From the NCBI RefSeq assembly GCF_000739085.1, contig NZ_CP009110.1:1612001-1676000 (forward strand): a stretch of 64,000 nt of DNA, in the 5' to 3' direction. Position 1 is the first letter of the stretch; each line of letters starts with the position of its first letter. The DNA is from Amycolatopsis methanolica 239. Its GTDB lineage: Bacteria; Actinomycetota; Actinomycetes; Mycobacteriales; Pseudonocardiaceae. The notes under the pieces are model-generated. The model saw only the letters and a program-made list of their open reading frames with translations. It searched no databases and was not told the DNA's origin. Below are positions 38,373 to 49,111 of the stretch, piece after piece. The position numbers and the translations under genes were made by a program.

Positions 38373-38903
38373 TCAGGGTTTCAACCGCCGCCGCGAGGAG
38401 ATCACCCCGGTGTTGAAACCGGCCAGGTGCAACCCGCCCGCGAAGCGCGCGTGCTCGATCTTCACGCACCGGTTCATCACCACGTCGAGCCCCGCCTCGC
38501 TCGCCCGCCGCGCTACCGGCTCGTGCCACAGGCCGAGCTGCAGCCACAGCGTCCGAGCGCCCACCTTGATCACTTCCTCGGCCACTTCGGGCAGGTCGGA
38601 GTGCTTGCGGAACACGCTGACCAGGTCCGGCTCGCCCGGCACGTCGGCCAGCGACGGGTACACCGGACGGCCCAGCAGCGACGACAGCCGCGGGTTGACG
38701 AAGTGCACCTCGTACTCGCTGGAGGACAGCAGGTAGGTCGCGACGAAGTAGCTCGGCCGCGCCGGGTTGTCCGACGCGCCCACGATCGTCACCGACTTCG
38801 TCCGCGACAGCAGCGCGAGCCGCTCGCGCGCCGTCGGTGGGGACCAGGACAGGGGCGATTCCGACCGGACGGCTCCGGCTGGCACGGTCGTCTCCAGGCT
38901 CAT
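38373..38903 (-). CDS. CoA-binding (YccU-like) protein
   Basis: Rossmann-type CoA-binding domain protein, 176 residues: SVTIVGASDNPARPSYFVA (nucleotide loop), VHFVNPRLSSLLGRPVYPSL, ARTLWLQLGLWHEPVARRA and VVMNRCVKIEHARF. These small proteins have no settled function. The ATG overlaps the metY stop as ATGA, and pairing with O-acetylhomoserine sulfhydrylase is frequent in actinobacteria, suggesting a link to sulfur amino-acid metabolism by association only. Confidence 0.85.
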   Translation of the reverse strand: MSLETTVPAGAVRSESPLSWSPPTARERLALLSRTKSVTIVGASDNPARPSYFVATYLLSSSEYEVHFVNPRLSSLLGRPVYPSLADVPGEPDLVSVFRKHSDLPEVAEEVIKVGARTLWLQLGLWHEPVARRASEAGLDVVMNRCVKIEHARFAGGLHLAGFNTGVISSRRRLKP

Positions 38904-40192
38904 GCGGCCTTCACCGCCGCGGTCAGGGCCTGGTCGATGTCCCACAGGATGTCCTCGGCGTCCTCCAGCCCCACGGACAGCCGGATCAGGTCCGGTCCGA
39001 CGCCGCCCGCCTTCAGCTGCTCGTCGGAAAGCTGCTGGTGGGTGGTGGAGGCGGGGTGGATGACCAGTGTGCGGGCGTCGCCGACGTTCGCCAGGTGCGA
39101 CAGCAGCTCGACGGACTCGACGAACTTCTCCCCGGCCGCGCGCCCGCCCTTGACGCCGAACGAGAACACCGCGCCCGGCCCGAGCGGCAGGTACTTCTTC
39201 GCCAGCTCGTGGTGCTTGTGCCCGGGCAGCCCGGCGTAACTCACCCACGCCACGCGGTCGTCGGCGTCCAGGAACTCCGCGACCGCCTTGGCGTTGGCGA
39301 GATGCGCGTCCATCCGCTGCGGCAGCGTCTCGACGCCCTGGAGCAGCAGGAACGCCGAGTGCGGCGACAGCACCGCGCCGATGTCCCGCAGCTGCTCGGC
39401 GCGCAGCCGGGTGCAGAACGCGTACTCGCCGAAGTTTTCCCAGTACTTGAGGCCGCCGTAGCTGGGCACGACCTCGGTCATGCGCGGGAACTTCCCGTTG
39501 CCCCAGTCGAAGGTGCCCGATTCGACGACGATCCCGCCGAGCGTGGTGCCGTGCCCGCCGAGGAACTTCGTCGCCGAGTGCAGCACGATGTCCGCGCCGT
39601 GCTCGATCGGGCGGCACAGGTACGGCGTCGCGAGCGTCGCGTCGACCACCAGCGGGATGTCGTGACTGTGCGCGAGGTCGGCGAGCCCGGCGAGGTCCGC
39701 GATGCCGCCACTCGGGTTGCCGATGACCTCGGTGAAGATCAGCCGGGTGCGGTCGGTGATCGCGGCCGCGTAGTCGTCGAGGCTGTCGCCGGTCACGAAG
39801 GTCGTGTCCACGCCGAAGCGGCGCAGCGTCCCGTCCAGCTGGGTGACGGTGCCGCCGTAGAGCCCGCTCGCCGACACGACGTGGTCGCCCGCCTCGGTCA
39901 GCGCCGCGAACGTGAGGAACTCCGCGGCCTGCCCGCTGCTGGTCGCGACGCCGCCGATGCCGCCCTCGAGGCTGGCGAGGCGCTCCTCGAAGGCCGCCAC
40001 GGTCGGGTTGCCGATGCGGCTGTAGATGTTCCCGTACTTCTGCAACGCGAACAGGTTCGCCGCGTCGGCCGCGTCCTCGAAGACGAAACTCGTGGTCTGG
40101 TAGATCGGCACCGCCCGCGCCCCGGTCACCGGATCGGGAGACCCGCCGGCGTGCAGGGCGCGGGTGCGGAAGCCCCAGCTGCGCTCACTCAC
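38900..40192 (-). CDS. metY: O-acetylhomoserine sulfhydrylase
   Basis: PLP enzyme of 430 residues in the Cys/Met-metabolism family, making homocysteine from O-acetylhomoserine and sulfide. It shows [42 protein letters not shown], the PLP lysine region [11 protein letters not shown], the [18 protein letters not shown]sp, and the long MetY-type insertion. The GTG at 40192 overlaps the upstream FAD-protein stop (GTGA). Its 3' end overlaps the CoA-binding gene, giving a three-gene unit. Confidence 0.92.
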   Translation of the reverse strand: MSERSWGFRTRALHAGGSPDPVTGARAVPIYQTTSFVFEDAADAANLFALQKYGNIYSRIGNPTVAAFEERLASLEGGIGGVATSSGQAAEFLTFAALTEAGDHVVSASGLYGGTVTQLDGTLRRFGVDTTFVTGDSLDDYAAAITDRTRLIFTEVIGNPSGGIADLAGLADLAHSHDIPLVVDATLATPYLCRPIEHGADIVLHSATKFLGGHGTTLGGIVVESGTFDWGNGKFPRMTEVVPSYGGLKYWENFGEYAFCTRLRAEQLRDIGAVLSPHSAFLLLQGVETLPQRMDAHLANAKAVAEFLDADDRVAWVSYAGLPGHKHHELAKKYLPLGPGAVFSFGVKGGRAAGEKFVESVELLSHLANVGDARTLVIHPASTTHQQLSDEQLKAGGVGPDLIRLSVGLEDAEDILWDIDQALTAAVKAA

Positions 40193-41340
40193 CCGGCCGA
40201 CGCTACCTCCCGTTCCGCGGACCGGGCCAGCGATCCCAGATGCTGTCCGACCCGGTAGGCCCGCACGACCGCCGAGCCCAGCGTCGCGCCGCCGCCCGGG
40301 TAGGCGTCGTGGAACAGGGTCGCCGCGCAGTTGCCCACCGCGTACAGCCCCGGGAGCGGCGCGCCGTCGTGGTCGACCACCTGGCCGTTCCCGTCGGTCG
40401 CCAGGCCACCCGCGGTCCCGAGCACTCCGGCGTGCACCGGCACCGCGAAGAACGGCGCGGTCTCGACCGGAGCGAGGCACGGGTTCGGGGTGACCGCCGG
40501 GTCGCCGAGGTGGCGGTCCCGCGGGCTCTGACCGCGGCCGAACTCCGGGTCCTCGCCACGACGCGCGGCCGCGTTGAACGCAACGCCTCGACCGTCTCGA
40601 CGAGAGCCGGATCGATTCCCGCGGCCGCCGCGAGCCCGGCCACGGTGTCCGCCTGGACCATCCACGGTTGCGGACCGGAGCACCCGGCGACGGGGTAGCG
40701 GTCCAGGTAGGCGCGGTCGAACACGAGGAACGCGCGCGAGCCGATCGGGCCGAACGCGCGGTTGAGGTCGTGGTAGTTGGTGGCCTCGTTGACGAACCGG
40801 CGTCCGGCGGCGGTCACGGTGAGCGAACCGGGCAGCGTCATCTCGACGTTGCCCATCCGGCCGGACTGCTGTCCGTCGTAGCGCGCGGTGGGCGGGGTGA
40901 GCACCGGCACGCCCCACACCGCGGTCATGTCGCCGACCGCCGCGCCCGCCCGCAACCCGAGGACCAGGCTGTCACCGGTGTTGCTCCGCGCGCTGATCGG
41001 GGTGACCGGGAAGGGCAGGAACGCCTCCCGCAGCGTGGGATTCCACTCGAACCCGCCGGAGGCGAGGACCACGGCCGACGCGCGGATCTCGCGGCCCGCC
41101 CGGACGGTCCAGCCGGGTTCGAGCCCGGTCACCGGGGTGCCGGCCACGATGTCGACCTCGCGTTCGAGCGCGGCCACGAGCAGCCGGCCGACGAGCGCGC
41201 CGCCCATGGTCCGGACGCCGTCGGCGGCCCGCTGGGCGAGCAGGCCCGGGTCGGCGGCCCCGCCGGCCAGCGCGTCCCGCTCGGCCATCGTGATCAGCGG
41301 GAAGTAGGTCGGCGGGCGGGTCGCCTCGGCGAGTCCCGGC
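40189..41340 (-). pseudogene. FAD-binding oxidoreductase, 5'-truncated and frameshifted
   Basis: Remnant of a fumarate-reductase/3-ketosteroid-dehydrogenase-type flavoprotein. The first visible residues are GLAEATRPPTYFPLITMAE; the N-terminal GxGxxG nucleotide loop is missing. At about 40590 a 5-base tandem duplication (GCGTT GCGTT) shifts the frame: VETVEA is followed in the next frame by FNAAARRGEDPEFGRG and the C-terminal FAD segment GLYAVGNCAATLFHDAYPGG, ending at 40189. Both lesions should abolish activity. It lies upstream of metY with a GTGA overlap. Confidence 0.7.
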
Positions 41341-42015
41341 CACGGGCGCTACACGACCATCGCGCTCGACCCACCGGGGCACGGGGCGAGCAGCCCGCTC
41401 ACCCGGACCTTCACACTCGACGAGTGCGCCACCGCGGTCCTCGCGATCCTCGACGCACTCGGGTTCGAGCGGACGCACTTCGTCGGCAACTCCTGGGGCG
41501 CGATGGTCGGGGCCACCTTCGCCGCGCGCCACCCGGACCGGGTGCTCACGAGCACGTTGATGAACGGCACCGCCTCCGCGGCCCCGGCCCGTCAGCAGGC
41601 CGAGTACGCGGTGCTCGTGGCGGCGGTGCGGCTCCTGCGCGGCATCCGCCCGCCGCTCACCCGGTCGGTGGTCAAGGCGTTCCTCGGGCCGACCTCCCTG
41701 CGCACCCGGCCCGAGGTCGTCGCCCGCGTCCTCGACCTCGCCCGCCGCAACGACCCGCGGTCCGTGGCGCACGCGGTGACCAGCGTCGTGTCCCGGCGAC
41801 CGGACCAGCGCGGGCTGCTCGCCTCGATCAGCACGCCCGTGCTGGTCATCGGCGGCCGGGAGGACGCGACCTACCCGCCCGGCGAGGTCGAGGAGATGGC
41901 CGCCGCCATCCCGGGCGCCGAACTGGTCGTCATCGAGGACGCGGCCCACCTCGTCGCCGCCGAGGTGCCGGACACCGTCAACAAGCTGCTGGACGAGTTC
42001 CTCAGCCGAACGTGA
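41335..42015 (+). pseudogene. Alpha/beta hydrolase lacking its N-terminus
   Basis: Ser-hydrolase fragment starting directly at the break with the FAD gene: PGHGRYTTIALDPPGHGASS, elbow FVGNSWGAMV (Ser nucleophile), ATYPPGEVEEM and the His in EDAAHLVAAEV, ending at 42015. About 40 N-terminal residues with the first beta strands and the oxyanion HG are absent and no start codon with a ribosome site exists. The downstream frame is intact. An internal start could give only a shortened product. Confidence 0.6.
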
Positions 42016-42637
42016 GGCGCAGCCGCTCCGCCCGCTCCGCCGGCGTCTGGCGTGGGCAGCTGACGCACTTGGGCGCGCCGCCCGTCCGGTAGATCAGGCA
42101 GCACGACGCCCGCCGCACCACCGGGGCGCCGCCGACCTCGACGAACCTCGGCCGGGGGAGGTGGTCGCCGACCGCCGCGACCACCGGCTCCGCCAGCGCC
42201 ACCCCACGCGCCGGGTCGCCGGCCGCCTTCCCGGCCCACAGCAGGACGTTCGCGATCGAATCGGTCGCGATCGCGCACAACGCGCGGGTTCCGGCGCCGC
42301 TGACCTCGGCCACGGCGGCGATCCCGGCGTCCAGCGACCCGGCCAGCGCCTTGCCGATCTCGTCCACATCGGACCCCAGCGGCCGCGACGACCGCGCGTC
42401 GAGCACCCGGCCGTCGGGCACCACGTCCAGCGTCACCGCCTCCAGCGCCGGGTCCATCGCGCGCCCGGTCGCCACCAGCGGGTCCAGCGCGGGTGTCACC
42501 AGCACCGCCGACACCGAGTACCACCAGATCGTCCCCAGCACGACCGGTGCCGCGTCGCCGTACAGCCCAGCGGCCAGGCGCAGCTGCGCGGACAGCCAGT
42601 CCCGGTCGGTGATCGCGGTCGCCGGCACGGCTGTCAT
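42002..42637 (-). CDS. FhuF-like 2Fe-2S protein
   Basis: Protein of 211 residues ending with the ferric-siderophore-reductase motif CC-x10-C-x2-C (ASCCLIYRTGG ... KCVSC) that binds a 2Fe-2S cluster in FhuF proteins. The N-terminal body (RDWLSAQLRLAAGLYGD, GTIWWYSVSAVL) is typical of the actinobacterial versions. It probably reduces ferric siderophore complexes in the cytoplasm; no siderophore genes are nearby. ATG 42637 overlaps the stop of the RlmA-like gene by 4 bases, so they form one unit. The 3' end overlaps the convergent hydrolase by 14 bases. Confidence 0.82.
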   Translation of the reverse strand: MTAVPATAITDRDWLSAQLRLAAGLYGDAAPVVLGTIWWYSVSAVLVTPALDPLVATGRAMDPALEAVTLDVVPDGRVLDARSSRPLGSDVDEIGKALAGSLDAGIAAVAEVSGAGTRALCAIATDSIANVLLWAGKAAGDPARGVALAEPVVAAVGDHLPRPRFVEVGGAPVVRRASCCLIYRTGGAPKCVSCPRQTPAERAERLRLTFG

Positions 42638-43479
42638 GCGGTCCTCCGGTACTCCGACAACGAAAACGCGAGCGTCACCGCAGCCGGCCCGGTCACGCCG
42701 TCGAGCGCGGCGAGGCGCTCCGGGTGGTGCCCGGTGGGCCCCATCCGCACGGCGTTGCGGACATCGTCCGGTTCCAGCGTCACCCGGTCCCGCAGCGACT
42801 GGCGCGACACCAGTTCGAAATGCTCCGACAACGCGGCGTCGAGACGTTCTTCCTTCCGCGGATCCACGTCGAGAACCGGCGCCACCGCCGCGAGTTCGGC
42901 CAGGTGCCCCCGTTCGGGCGACACGACGAGCAAAGTCCCGCCCGGCCGCAGTACCCGCCGGAACTCGGCGGCGTTGCGTGGCGCGAACACGTTCAGCACC
43001 ACCGAAGCCGTCTCCGCCGCGACCGGCCACGGCTCCCACAGGTTCCACACCGCCGCGCCCAGACGGGCGTGCGCCTTCGCGGCCCGTCGCAGGGCGACCG
43101 CCGAAACGTCCAGCGCGAGCCCCGCCGCGTCCGGCAGCCGATCGAGCACGCCGGCGAGGTAGTAACCCGTCCCGGCGCCCGCGTCGACCACCAGGCCGTC
43201 ACCGCCGGTGCCCGCGGCGACCTGCGCCAACAGATCCCGCAACCCGTCGTAGTGCCCCGCGCCCAGGAATGCCACCCGCGCGGCGACCATCTCCGCGGTG
43301 TCGGCCGTGCCCGCCGGGATGCCGGCGTGCAGCAGGTTCACATACCCCTGTTTCGCCAGGTCGAACGAGTGCCGCGACGGGCACCGCAGCGACCGCCCGT
43401 CGAGGGCGAAGGCGGACGCGCACAGCGGGCACCGCAACGCCGCGACGACGGCGCCGGGCAGCGTGGCGGGCCTGGTCAT
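42634..43479 (-). CDS. RlmA-like 23S rRNA (guanine) methyltransferase
   Basis: Methyltransferase of 281 residues. The N-terminal zinc site CPLCASAFALDG ... CPSRH and the FDLAKQGYVNLL segment are characteristic of RlmA(I)/RlmA(II)/TlrB enzymes acting on helix 35 of 23S rRNA; the SAM loop is VVDAGAGTGYY, and VLNVFAPRNAAEFRRVLRPGG follows. Position (G745 or G748) cannot be decided. Start ATG 43479 is preferred over one three codons earlier. TlrB-type members give resistance to tylosin-like macrolides, so a resistance effect is possible but not shown. Confidence 0.85.
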   Translation of the reverse strand: MTRPATLPGAVVAALRCPLCASAFALDGRSLRCPSRHSFDLAKQGYVNLLHAGIPAGTADTAEMVAARVAFLGAGHYDGLRDLLAQVAAGTGGDGLVVDAGAGTGYYLAGVLDRLPDAAGLALDVSAVALRRAAKAHARLGAAVWNLWEPWPVAAETASVVLNVFAPRNAAEFRRVLRPGGTLLVVSPERGHLAELAAVAPVLDVDPRKEERLDAALSEHFELVSRQSLRDRVTLEPDDVRNAVRMGPTGHHPERLAALDGVTGPAAVTLAFSLSEYRRTA

Positions 43480-43613
43480 GCCCCACATCTCATCACACCG
43501 GCGGGCTCATCCAACGTCACCGGTGACGGCCGGTATTCGACGCCGACGTTTCGTGACCGGACATATCAGCCCTGGTCGCGCGAAACGTGCTCGTAACAAG
43601 AGCGGCGGCACAG

Positions 43614-43651
43614 TTCACCCACGGGAAACGTGCGAAGTGTCGTCGTGAAAC
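43614..43651 (+). promoter_or_regulatory. GlnR binding site upstream of amt
   Basis: TTCAC-n6-GAAAC-n6-AGTGT-n6-GAAAC reproduces the four-part actinobacterial GlnR pattern gTnAC-n6-GaAAC with exact 22-base periodicity; both GAAAC halves are perfect. A further GAAAC-n6-GTAAC lies at 43582-43597. It is 49 bases before the amt start, as expected for GlnR-activated ammonium transport genes. Confidence 0.75.
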
Positions 43652-43699
43652 ACGGGAATCGAAAACTCCCCGTCAATATCTCGTGTACGGGAGGACGAT

Positions 43700-45423
<1,724 letters not shown>

Positions 45424-45453
45424 CTCTTGTCCCGAAGTGATTCGCGTGGCGGT

Positions 45454-45602
45454 GCGGGTGGCGGAACCTGAGGCGGCCCCTGGCTCCGGGATCGCCTCCG
45501 CATGAATGCCAATCACCATGTCGGCGCTGGCCTCGCCAGGAGCCACCTCAGAACCCGCGGCGGTGCGGGCTGAGTCCCGCACCGCAAGTGGCTCCGCCAC
45601 TT
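45454..45602 (+). promoter_or_regulatory. Structured spacer between glnK and glnD
   Basis: Three blocks GCGGGT, CTGAGG and GGCTCC (45454-45487) can pair in order with GGAGCC, CCTCAG and ACCCGC (45539-45558), forming a long stem with one-sided bulges. Directly after come two hairpins: 45560-45585 (10 bp, loop CTGAGT) and 45586-45602 (AAGTGGC/GCCACTT). There is no T-run, so it is not a simple terminator. It ends 23 bases before the glnD start. Confidence 0.4.
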
Positions 45603-45625
45603 CGAAACACAACCTAGGAAAGCGG

Positions 45626-47938
45626 ATGGTCGTCGGGGGGGAACTCGCCAAGGCGGCGAACCGGTTGCTGGAAGGCCGGCACGGCAGGCTCGGTGCGTCG
45701 GCACTGCGCGCCGCGCTGGTGGACCTGTACGAGTTCTGGCTCAGCAAGGCCGCCGCGGCGGCCGGCGTGGACACCGCCGAACCCGGTGTCGCGCTGGTCG
45801 CCGTCGGCGGCCTCGGCCGCCGCGAACTCGTGCCTTTCTCGGACCTGGACCTCGTCCTCGTCCACAACCAGCACCCCGGGATCGCCGAAATCGCCGACGC
45901 GCTGTGGTACCCGCTGTGGGACGCGCGCATCGGCCTCGACCACTCGGTCCGCACGCCGGGGGAGGCCCTCCAGGTCGCCTCGGAAGACCTGCGGACCGCG
46001 ATGGGACTGCTCGACGCCCGGCACATCGCCGGGGACGCCGAGCTCACCGGCAGGCTCGCCACGGCGGCGCGCGACCAGTGGCGCCGCACCGCGCGCAAAC
46101 GCCTGCCCGAGCTGGCCGAGTCGACCCGTCAGCGCTGGCAGCGCAGCGGGGAGATCGCCCAGTCCGCCGAACCCGACCTCAAGTACGGCCGGGGCGGTCT
46201 GCGTGACCTCGGGGTGCTGGAGGCGCTTGCCGTCGCCCAGCTCACCGACCGGCCGGGCGAGGAACTGCGCCAGGCCAGGGAACTGCTGCTGGACGTGCGC
46301 ACCGAGATGCGGCGCGAACTGCGGCGCGACCGGGACGTACTGTCCGGTGTGGACGCCGAGCTGGTGGCGGCCGAACTCGGGTTCGGCGACCGGTTCACGC
46401 TGGCGCGCAAGCTCTCCGGCGCCGGGCGCGCGGTCGGGTACGCGGTCGACGTCGCCTTGCGCGCCACAGCCGAGGTGCCGCGCGGGCGCTTCTCTCGCCG
46501 TCCCAGCCGCACCCCGCTGGACGACGGTGTGGTGCTGCACGGGAACGAGGTCGCGCTGGCCAGGGACGCCGTCCCGGCCAAGGACCCCGCGCTGCTGCTG
46601 CGCGTCGCGGCCGCCTCCGCCCGCACCCGCACCCCGATTTCCCACGGCACCCTGCGCACGCTCGCCGATTCGGCGCCGGAACTACGCACACCGTGGCCGC
46701 CCGACGCGCGGGACTCGCTCACCGAACTGCTCGGTGCGGGCGAGGGCCTGATCGACGCCGTCGAGGCGCTGGACCGCACCGGCCTGTGGGCGCGGTTGTT
46801 CCCGGAGTGGGGCGCGGTGCGCGACCTGCCGCCACGGGAGCCGGTGCACGAGTGGACCGTCGACCGGCACCTCGTGCAGACCGCGGTCGAGGCCGCGAAA
46901 CTCACCACCACGGTGTCCCGGCCGGATCTGCTGCTGCTGGCCGCGCTCCTGCACGACATCGGCAAGGGCCGCGAGGCCGACCACTCCGAGCTGGGCGCCG
47001 CGATCTCGTTGCAGGTCGCCCGTCGTATCGGGCTGCCCGACTCGGACGCGGCGCTCGTCTCGGCCGCGGTGCGCCACCACCTGCTGCTCGTGCACACCGC
47101 GACCCGGCGCGACATCGAGGAGCCGAGCACCGTCGCGCGGGTGGCCAAGACCGTCGACAACGACGTGGTCCTGCTGGAACTGCTGCACGCGCTGACCCAG
47201 GCCGATTCGCTGGCCACCGGGCCCGGCATGTGGACCGACTGGAAGGCCGGGCTGGTCGCCAACCTGGTCAACCGGTGCAGGCAAGTCGTGCAGGGCAAGG
47301 GGTTCAGCCCGCCGGAGCCGCTCGACTCGCGCCGGCGCGAGCTGGTCGCCTCGGCGGTGGCGTCCGGGCGCAGCGAAGTGCTGATCACACACGACGGCAA
47401 GATGGCCACGGTGGTGGTCGCCGCGCCCGCGCGCACCGACCTGCTGGCCCCCGCGGCCGGGGTGCTCGCGCTGCACTCGCTGGAGGTGCACACCGCGGTC
47501 CTGCGCGGCCACGACACCGGACGGGCCGGGATCTTCACCGCGTCCCCGAAGTTCGGTTCGCTGCCCGATCCGGCGCTGCTGCGCGAACAGTTCGCGCGGG
47601 CGGTCGCAGGCGGGCTCGCGCTGGAGGCGAAGCTCGCGGCGAAGGAACGGGACTACCAGCCGACCCGGGTGTCGGCCAAGCCGAAGGTGCTGTGGTTCGA
47701 CGACGAGACCAGCGGCCCGAACACGGTCGTGCTGGAACTGCGGGCCACCGACCGGATCGGCCTGCTGTACCGGGTCGCCGGCGCGCTGCAGTCGTGCGGC
47801 GCGGAGGTGAAGTGGGCCAAGGTCGCGACGCTCGGCGCGGCTGTCGTGGACTCCTTCGCCGTGTCCCCGCGCGGCGGGAAGCTGGACCCAGCGTGGCGGC
47901 AGCGGGTCGAGCAGGCGGTGCTCGCCGCGGCGGCGTGA
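45626..47938 (+). CDS. glnD: GlnD (PII uridylyl/adenylyl-transferase)
   Basis: Protein of 770 residues modifying and demodifying PII. The nucleotidyltransferase domain has GGLGRRELVPFSDLDLVLVH (D73, D75), the middle HD domain LLHDIGKGREADHSE (H443-D444) and a C-terminal ACT region (VVLELRATDRIGLLYRVAG). Actinobacterial GlnD acts as an adenylyltransferase on GlnK Tyr51. The ATG at 45626 follows AGGAAAG; the frame stays open to 45506, but that stretch is the hairpin-rich spacer and is low-complexity. The frame is intact throughout. Confidence 0.93.
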   Translation: MVVGGELAKAANRLLEGRHGRLGASALRAALVDLYEFWLSKAAAAAGVDTAEPGVALVAVGGLGRRELVPFSDLDLVLVHNQHPGIAEIADALWYPLWDARIGLDHSVRTPGEALQVASEDLRTAMGLLDARHIAGDAELTGRLATAARDQWRRTARKRLPELAESTRQRWQRSGEIAQSAEPDLKYGRGGLRDLGVLEALAVAQLTDRPGEELRQARELLLDVRTEMRRELRRDRDVLSGVDAELVAAELGFGDRFTLARKLSGAGRAVGYAVDVALRATAEVPRGRFSRRPSRTPLDDGVVLHGNEVALARDAVPAKDPALLLRVAAASARTRTPISHGTLRTLADSAPELRTPWPPDARDSLTELLGAGEGLIDAVEALDRTGLWARLFPEWGAVRDLPPREPVHEWTVDRHLVQTAVEAAKLTTTVSRPDLLLLAALLHDIGKGREADHSELGAAISLQVARRIGLPDSDAALVSAAVRHHLLLVHTATRRDIEEPSTVARVAKTVDNDVVLLELLHALTQADSLATGPGMWTDWKAGLVANLVNRCRQVVQGKGFSPPEPLDSRRRELVASAVASGRSEVLITHDGKMATVVVAAPARTDLLAPAAGVLALHSLEVHTAVLRGHDTGRAGIFTASPKFGSLPDPALLREQFARAVAGGLALEAKLAAKERDYQPTRVSAKPKVLWFDDETSGPNTVVLELRATDRIGLLYRVAGALQSCGAEVKWAKVATLGAAVVDSFAVSPRGGKLDPAWRQRVEQAVLAAAA

Positions 47939-47984
47939 TCCGCTCCGGGGTGTCGCCACGGTTTTCTTGATCGGGGGTGGCAAG

Positions 47985-48317
47985 ATGTCGCTCTTGCCAG
48001 AGTCGACGATCCTGCCGCTCACGGTCGCCGCCGCGCACCTGGAGGCCTGCGCGGCGGAGCTGGACCGGGCGCCGGAAACCCATCTCGGCGAGATCGTCGC
48101 CGTCCTCAAACACCTCGTCGCCGGGCAGCGCCACCTCTCCGGCGCGCTCACCGGGCTCGCCGAGCGCGTCGGCGAAGCGCGGTTCGGCGCACTGGCCGCG
48201 ATGCCGTCGGCCGAAATGGCCGCGCTTGTCGAGATACTCCAGGCAGCCGGAGCGACGCCGGCGAGAGCACCCGTTTGTAGCAGTTGCACGGGGTTCTGCC
48301 TGACTAGCCTCGGTGGG
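47985..48317 (+). CDS. Small conserved hypothetical, 3' end possibly lost
   Basis: Unrecognised protein starting at ATG 47985 after GGGGGTGG. About 95 residues look genuine and helical (STILPLTVAAAHLEACAAEL, VAVLKHLVAGQRHLSGALTG). After ATPARAP the codon use no longer looks coding and no stop appears before the ku start at 48318, which lies in the same frame. So either its 3' end was deleted or a fused product is made with the ku remnant. It follows glnD by 46 bases. Confidence 0.45.
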
Positions 48318-48737
48318 ATGCGGACGGTCTGGAGGGGCACGATCGGGGTGGGCAGCTCTGCCATCCCGGTGAAGGCGTACAGCGCCACCGAGGAGCCCGG
48401 CAGCGGCCAGCTCCAGCTCCACCTGACCGACGGCGGGTGGCTGCGGCCTGAGGTCCCTGCCCACGAAGCCGCGCGTGCTGCTGGCCGAGGCGCTGCTCAC
48501 CGCAGGCCGCGTCGCGCTGGTGAAGGTCGCGATCCGGCTGGTCCCCCGACCGCCGCGATCCAGGACGAGTCCCTCACCGAACTGCTGCGGGCGCTGCAGA
48601 GCAGCGCACAGGACCGCACCCACGCCGACCAGCGCGTCGCGAACGCCAAGGCGGCCGCGAACAAGGCCGCGGAGGCGAAGGGCCGCGCGCGGAAGGCCAC
48701 GTCGAAGGCGAAGTCGGCGCCCAGGACGCGGCGCTGA
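48318..48737 (+). pseudogene. ku: Decayed Ku gene
   Basis: The ATG at 48318 opens a Ku-type start (RTVWRGTIGVGSSAIPVKAYSATEE), matching bacterial Ku, the DNA-end-binding protein of non-homologous end joining. After about 45 residues the Ku core is missing; a second Ku-like block (KPRVLLAEALLTAGRVALVKV) survives only in another frame near 48470-48530. The first frame then resumes with DESLTELLRALQSS and a Lys/Ala-rich tail to 48737. A complete Ku is roughly 270-320 residues, so most of the ring is deleted. Another intact copy may exist outside the window. Confidence 0.6.
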
Positions 48738-48960
48738 AACTTTTTTCCCGAACCCGCGTCACGCACCCGCGCGACCCGGGTCACACCTCTGCGCGCACGC
48801 GGTTCCTGAGTAGATCTACCTACCACTACTTGGGGGTCTTCACGCTGCCCCGGGCCTCGCGGAACCGGCAGTCTTGGGACATCACGCCACGGATGTCCGG
48901 AGGGACTCGCTGGTACTGGGGGTACGGCGAGCACCGGGGACCGGCGGTCGCGGCGTGCGT

Positions 48961-49005
48961 GTGCGGGTGGCCCGGCGAGGGGGCGGGCCACCCGCACTTT
49001 CCTTT
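48961..49005 (+). terminator. 14-bp hairpin followed by a pyrimidine run
   Basis: GTGCGGGTGGCCCG (48961-48974) pairs perfectly with 48984-48997 around a nine-base purine-rich loop, followed by TTTCCTTT. It lies just before a 31-codon ORF and a coupled gene, and more than 200 bases after the previous gene, so it looks like a leader attenuator rather than only an upstream terminator. Confidence 0.55.
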
Positions 49006-49015
49006 ACGCGGTTGG

Positions 49016-49111
49016 ATGTCGCGCATGCTGCATCTGCTGATCCCGCGCGACCTGAGGAGCGGGGCGCACACCACGATCGACGTCGCCCGTTGGCTGGTGA
49101 GCGCCGCGTGA
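49016..49111 (+). CDS. 31-codon leader ORF
   Basis: ATG 49016 (after GGTTGG) opens a 31-residue peptide with HLLIPRDLRSGAHTTIDVARW; its TGA overlaps the next gene's GTG as GTGA. The basic/amphipathic peptide and tight coupling suggest a translated leader or a small partner protein. A second ATG three codons in is equally possible. It could also be a chance frame; only position and coupling support it. Confidence 0.4.
   Translation: MSRMLHLLIPRDLRSGAHTTIDVARWLVSAA

Noticed and set aside
45506..45625. Longer glnD starting at 45506
   Set aside because: The extra 40 codons lie over the hairpin-rich spacer and have no counterpart in GlnD; the ATG at 45626 fits the family.
48922..48997. Third copy of the paired leader element
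   Set aside because: The hairpin is similar in style, but the GTAC motif, distances and flanking blocks do not align with the copies at 14906 and 18410.
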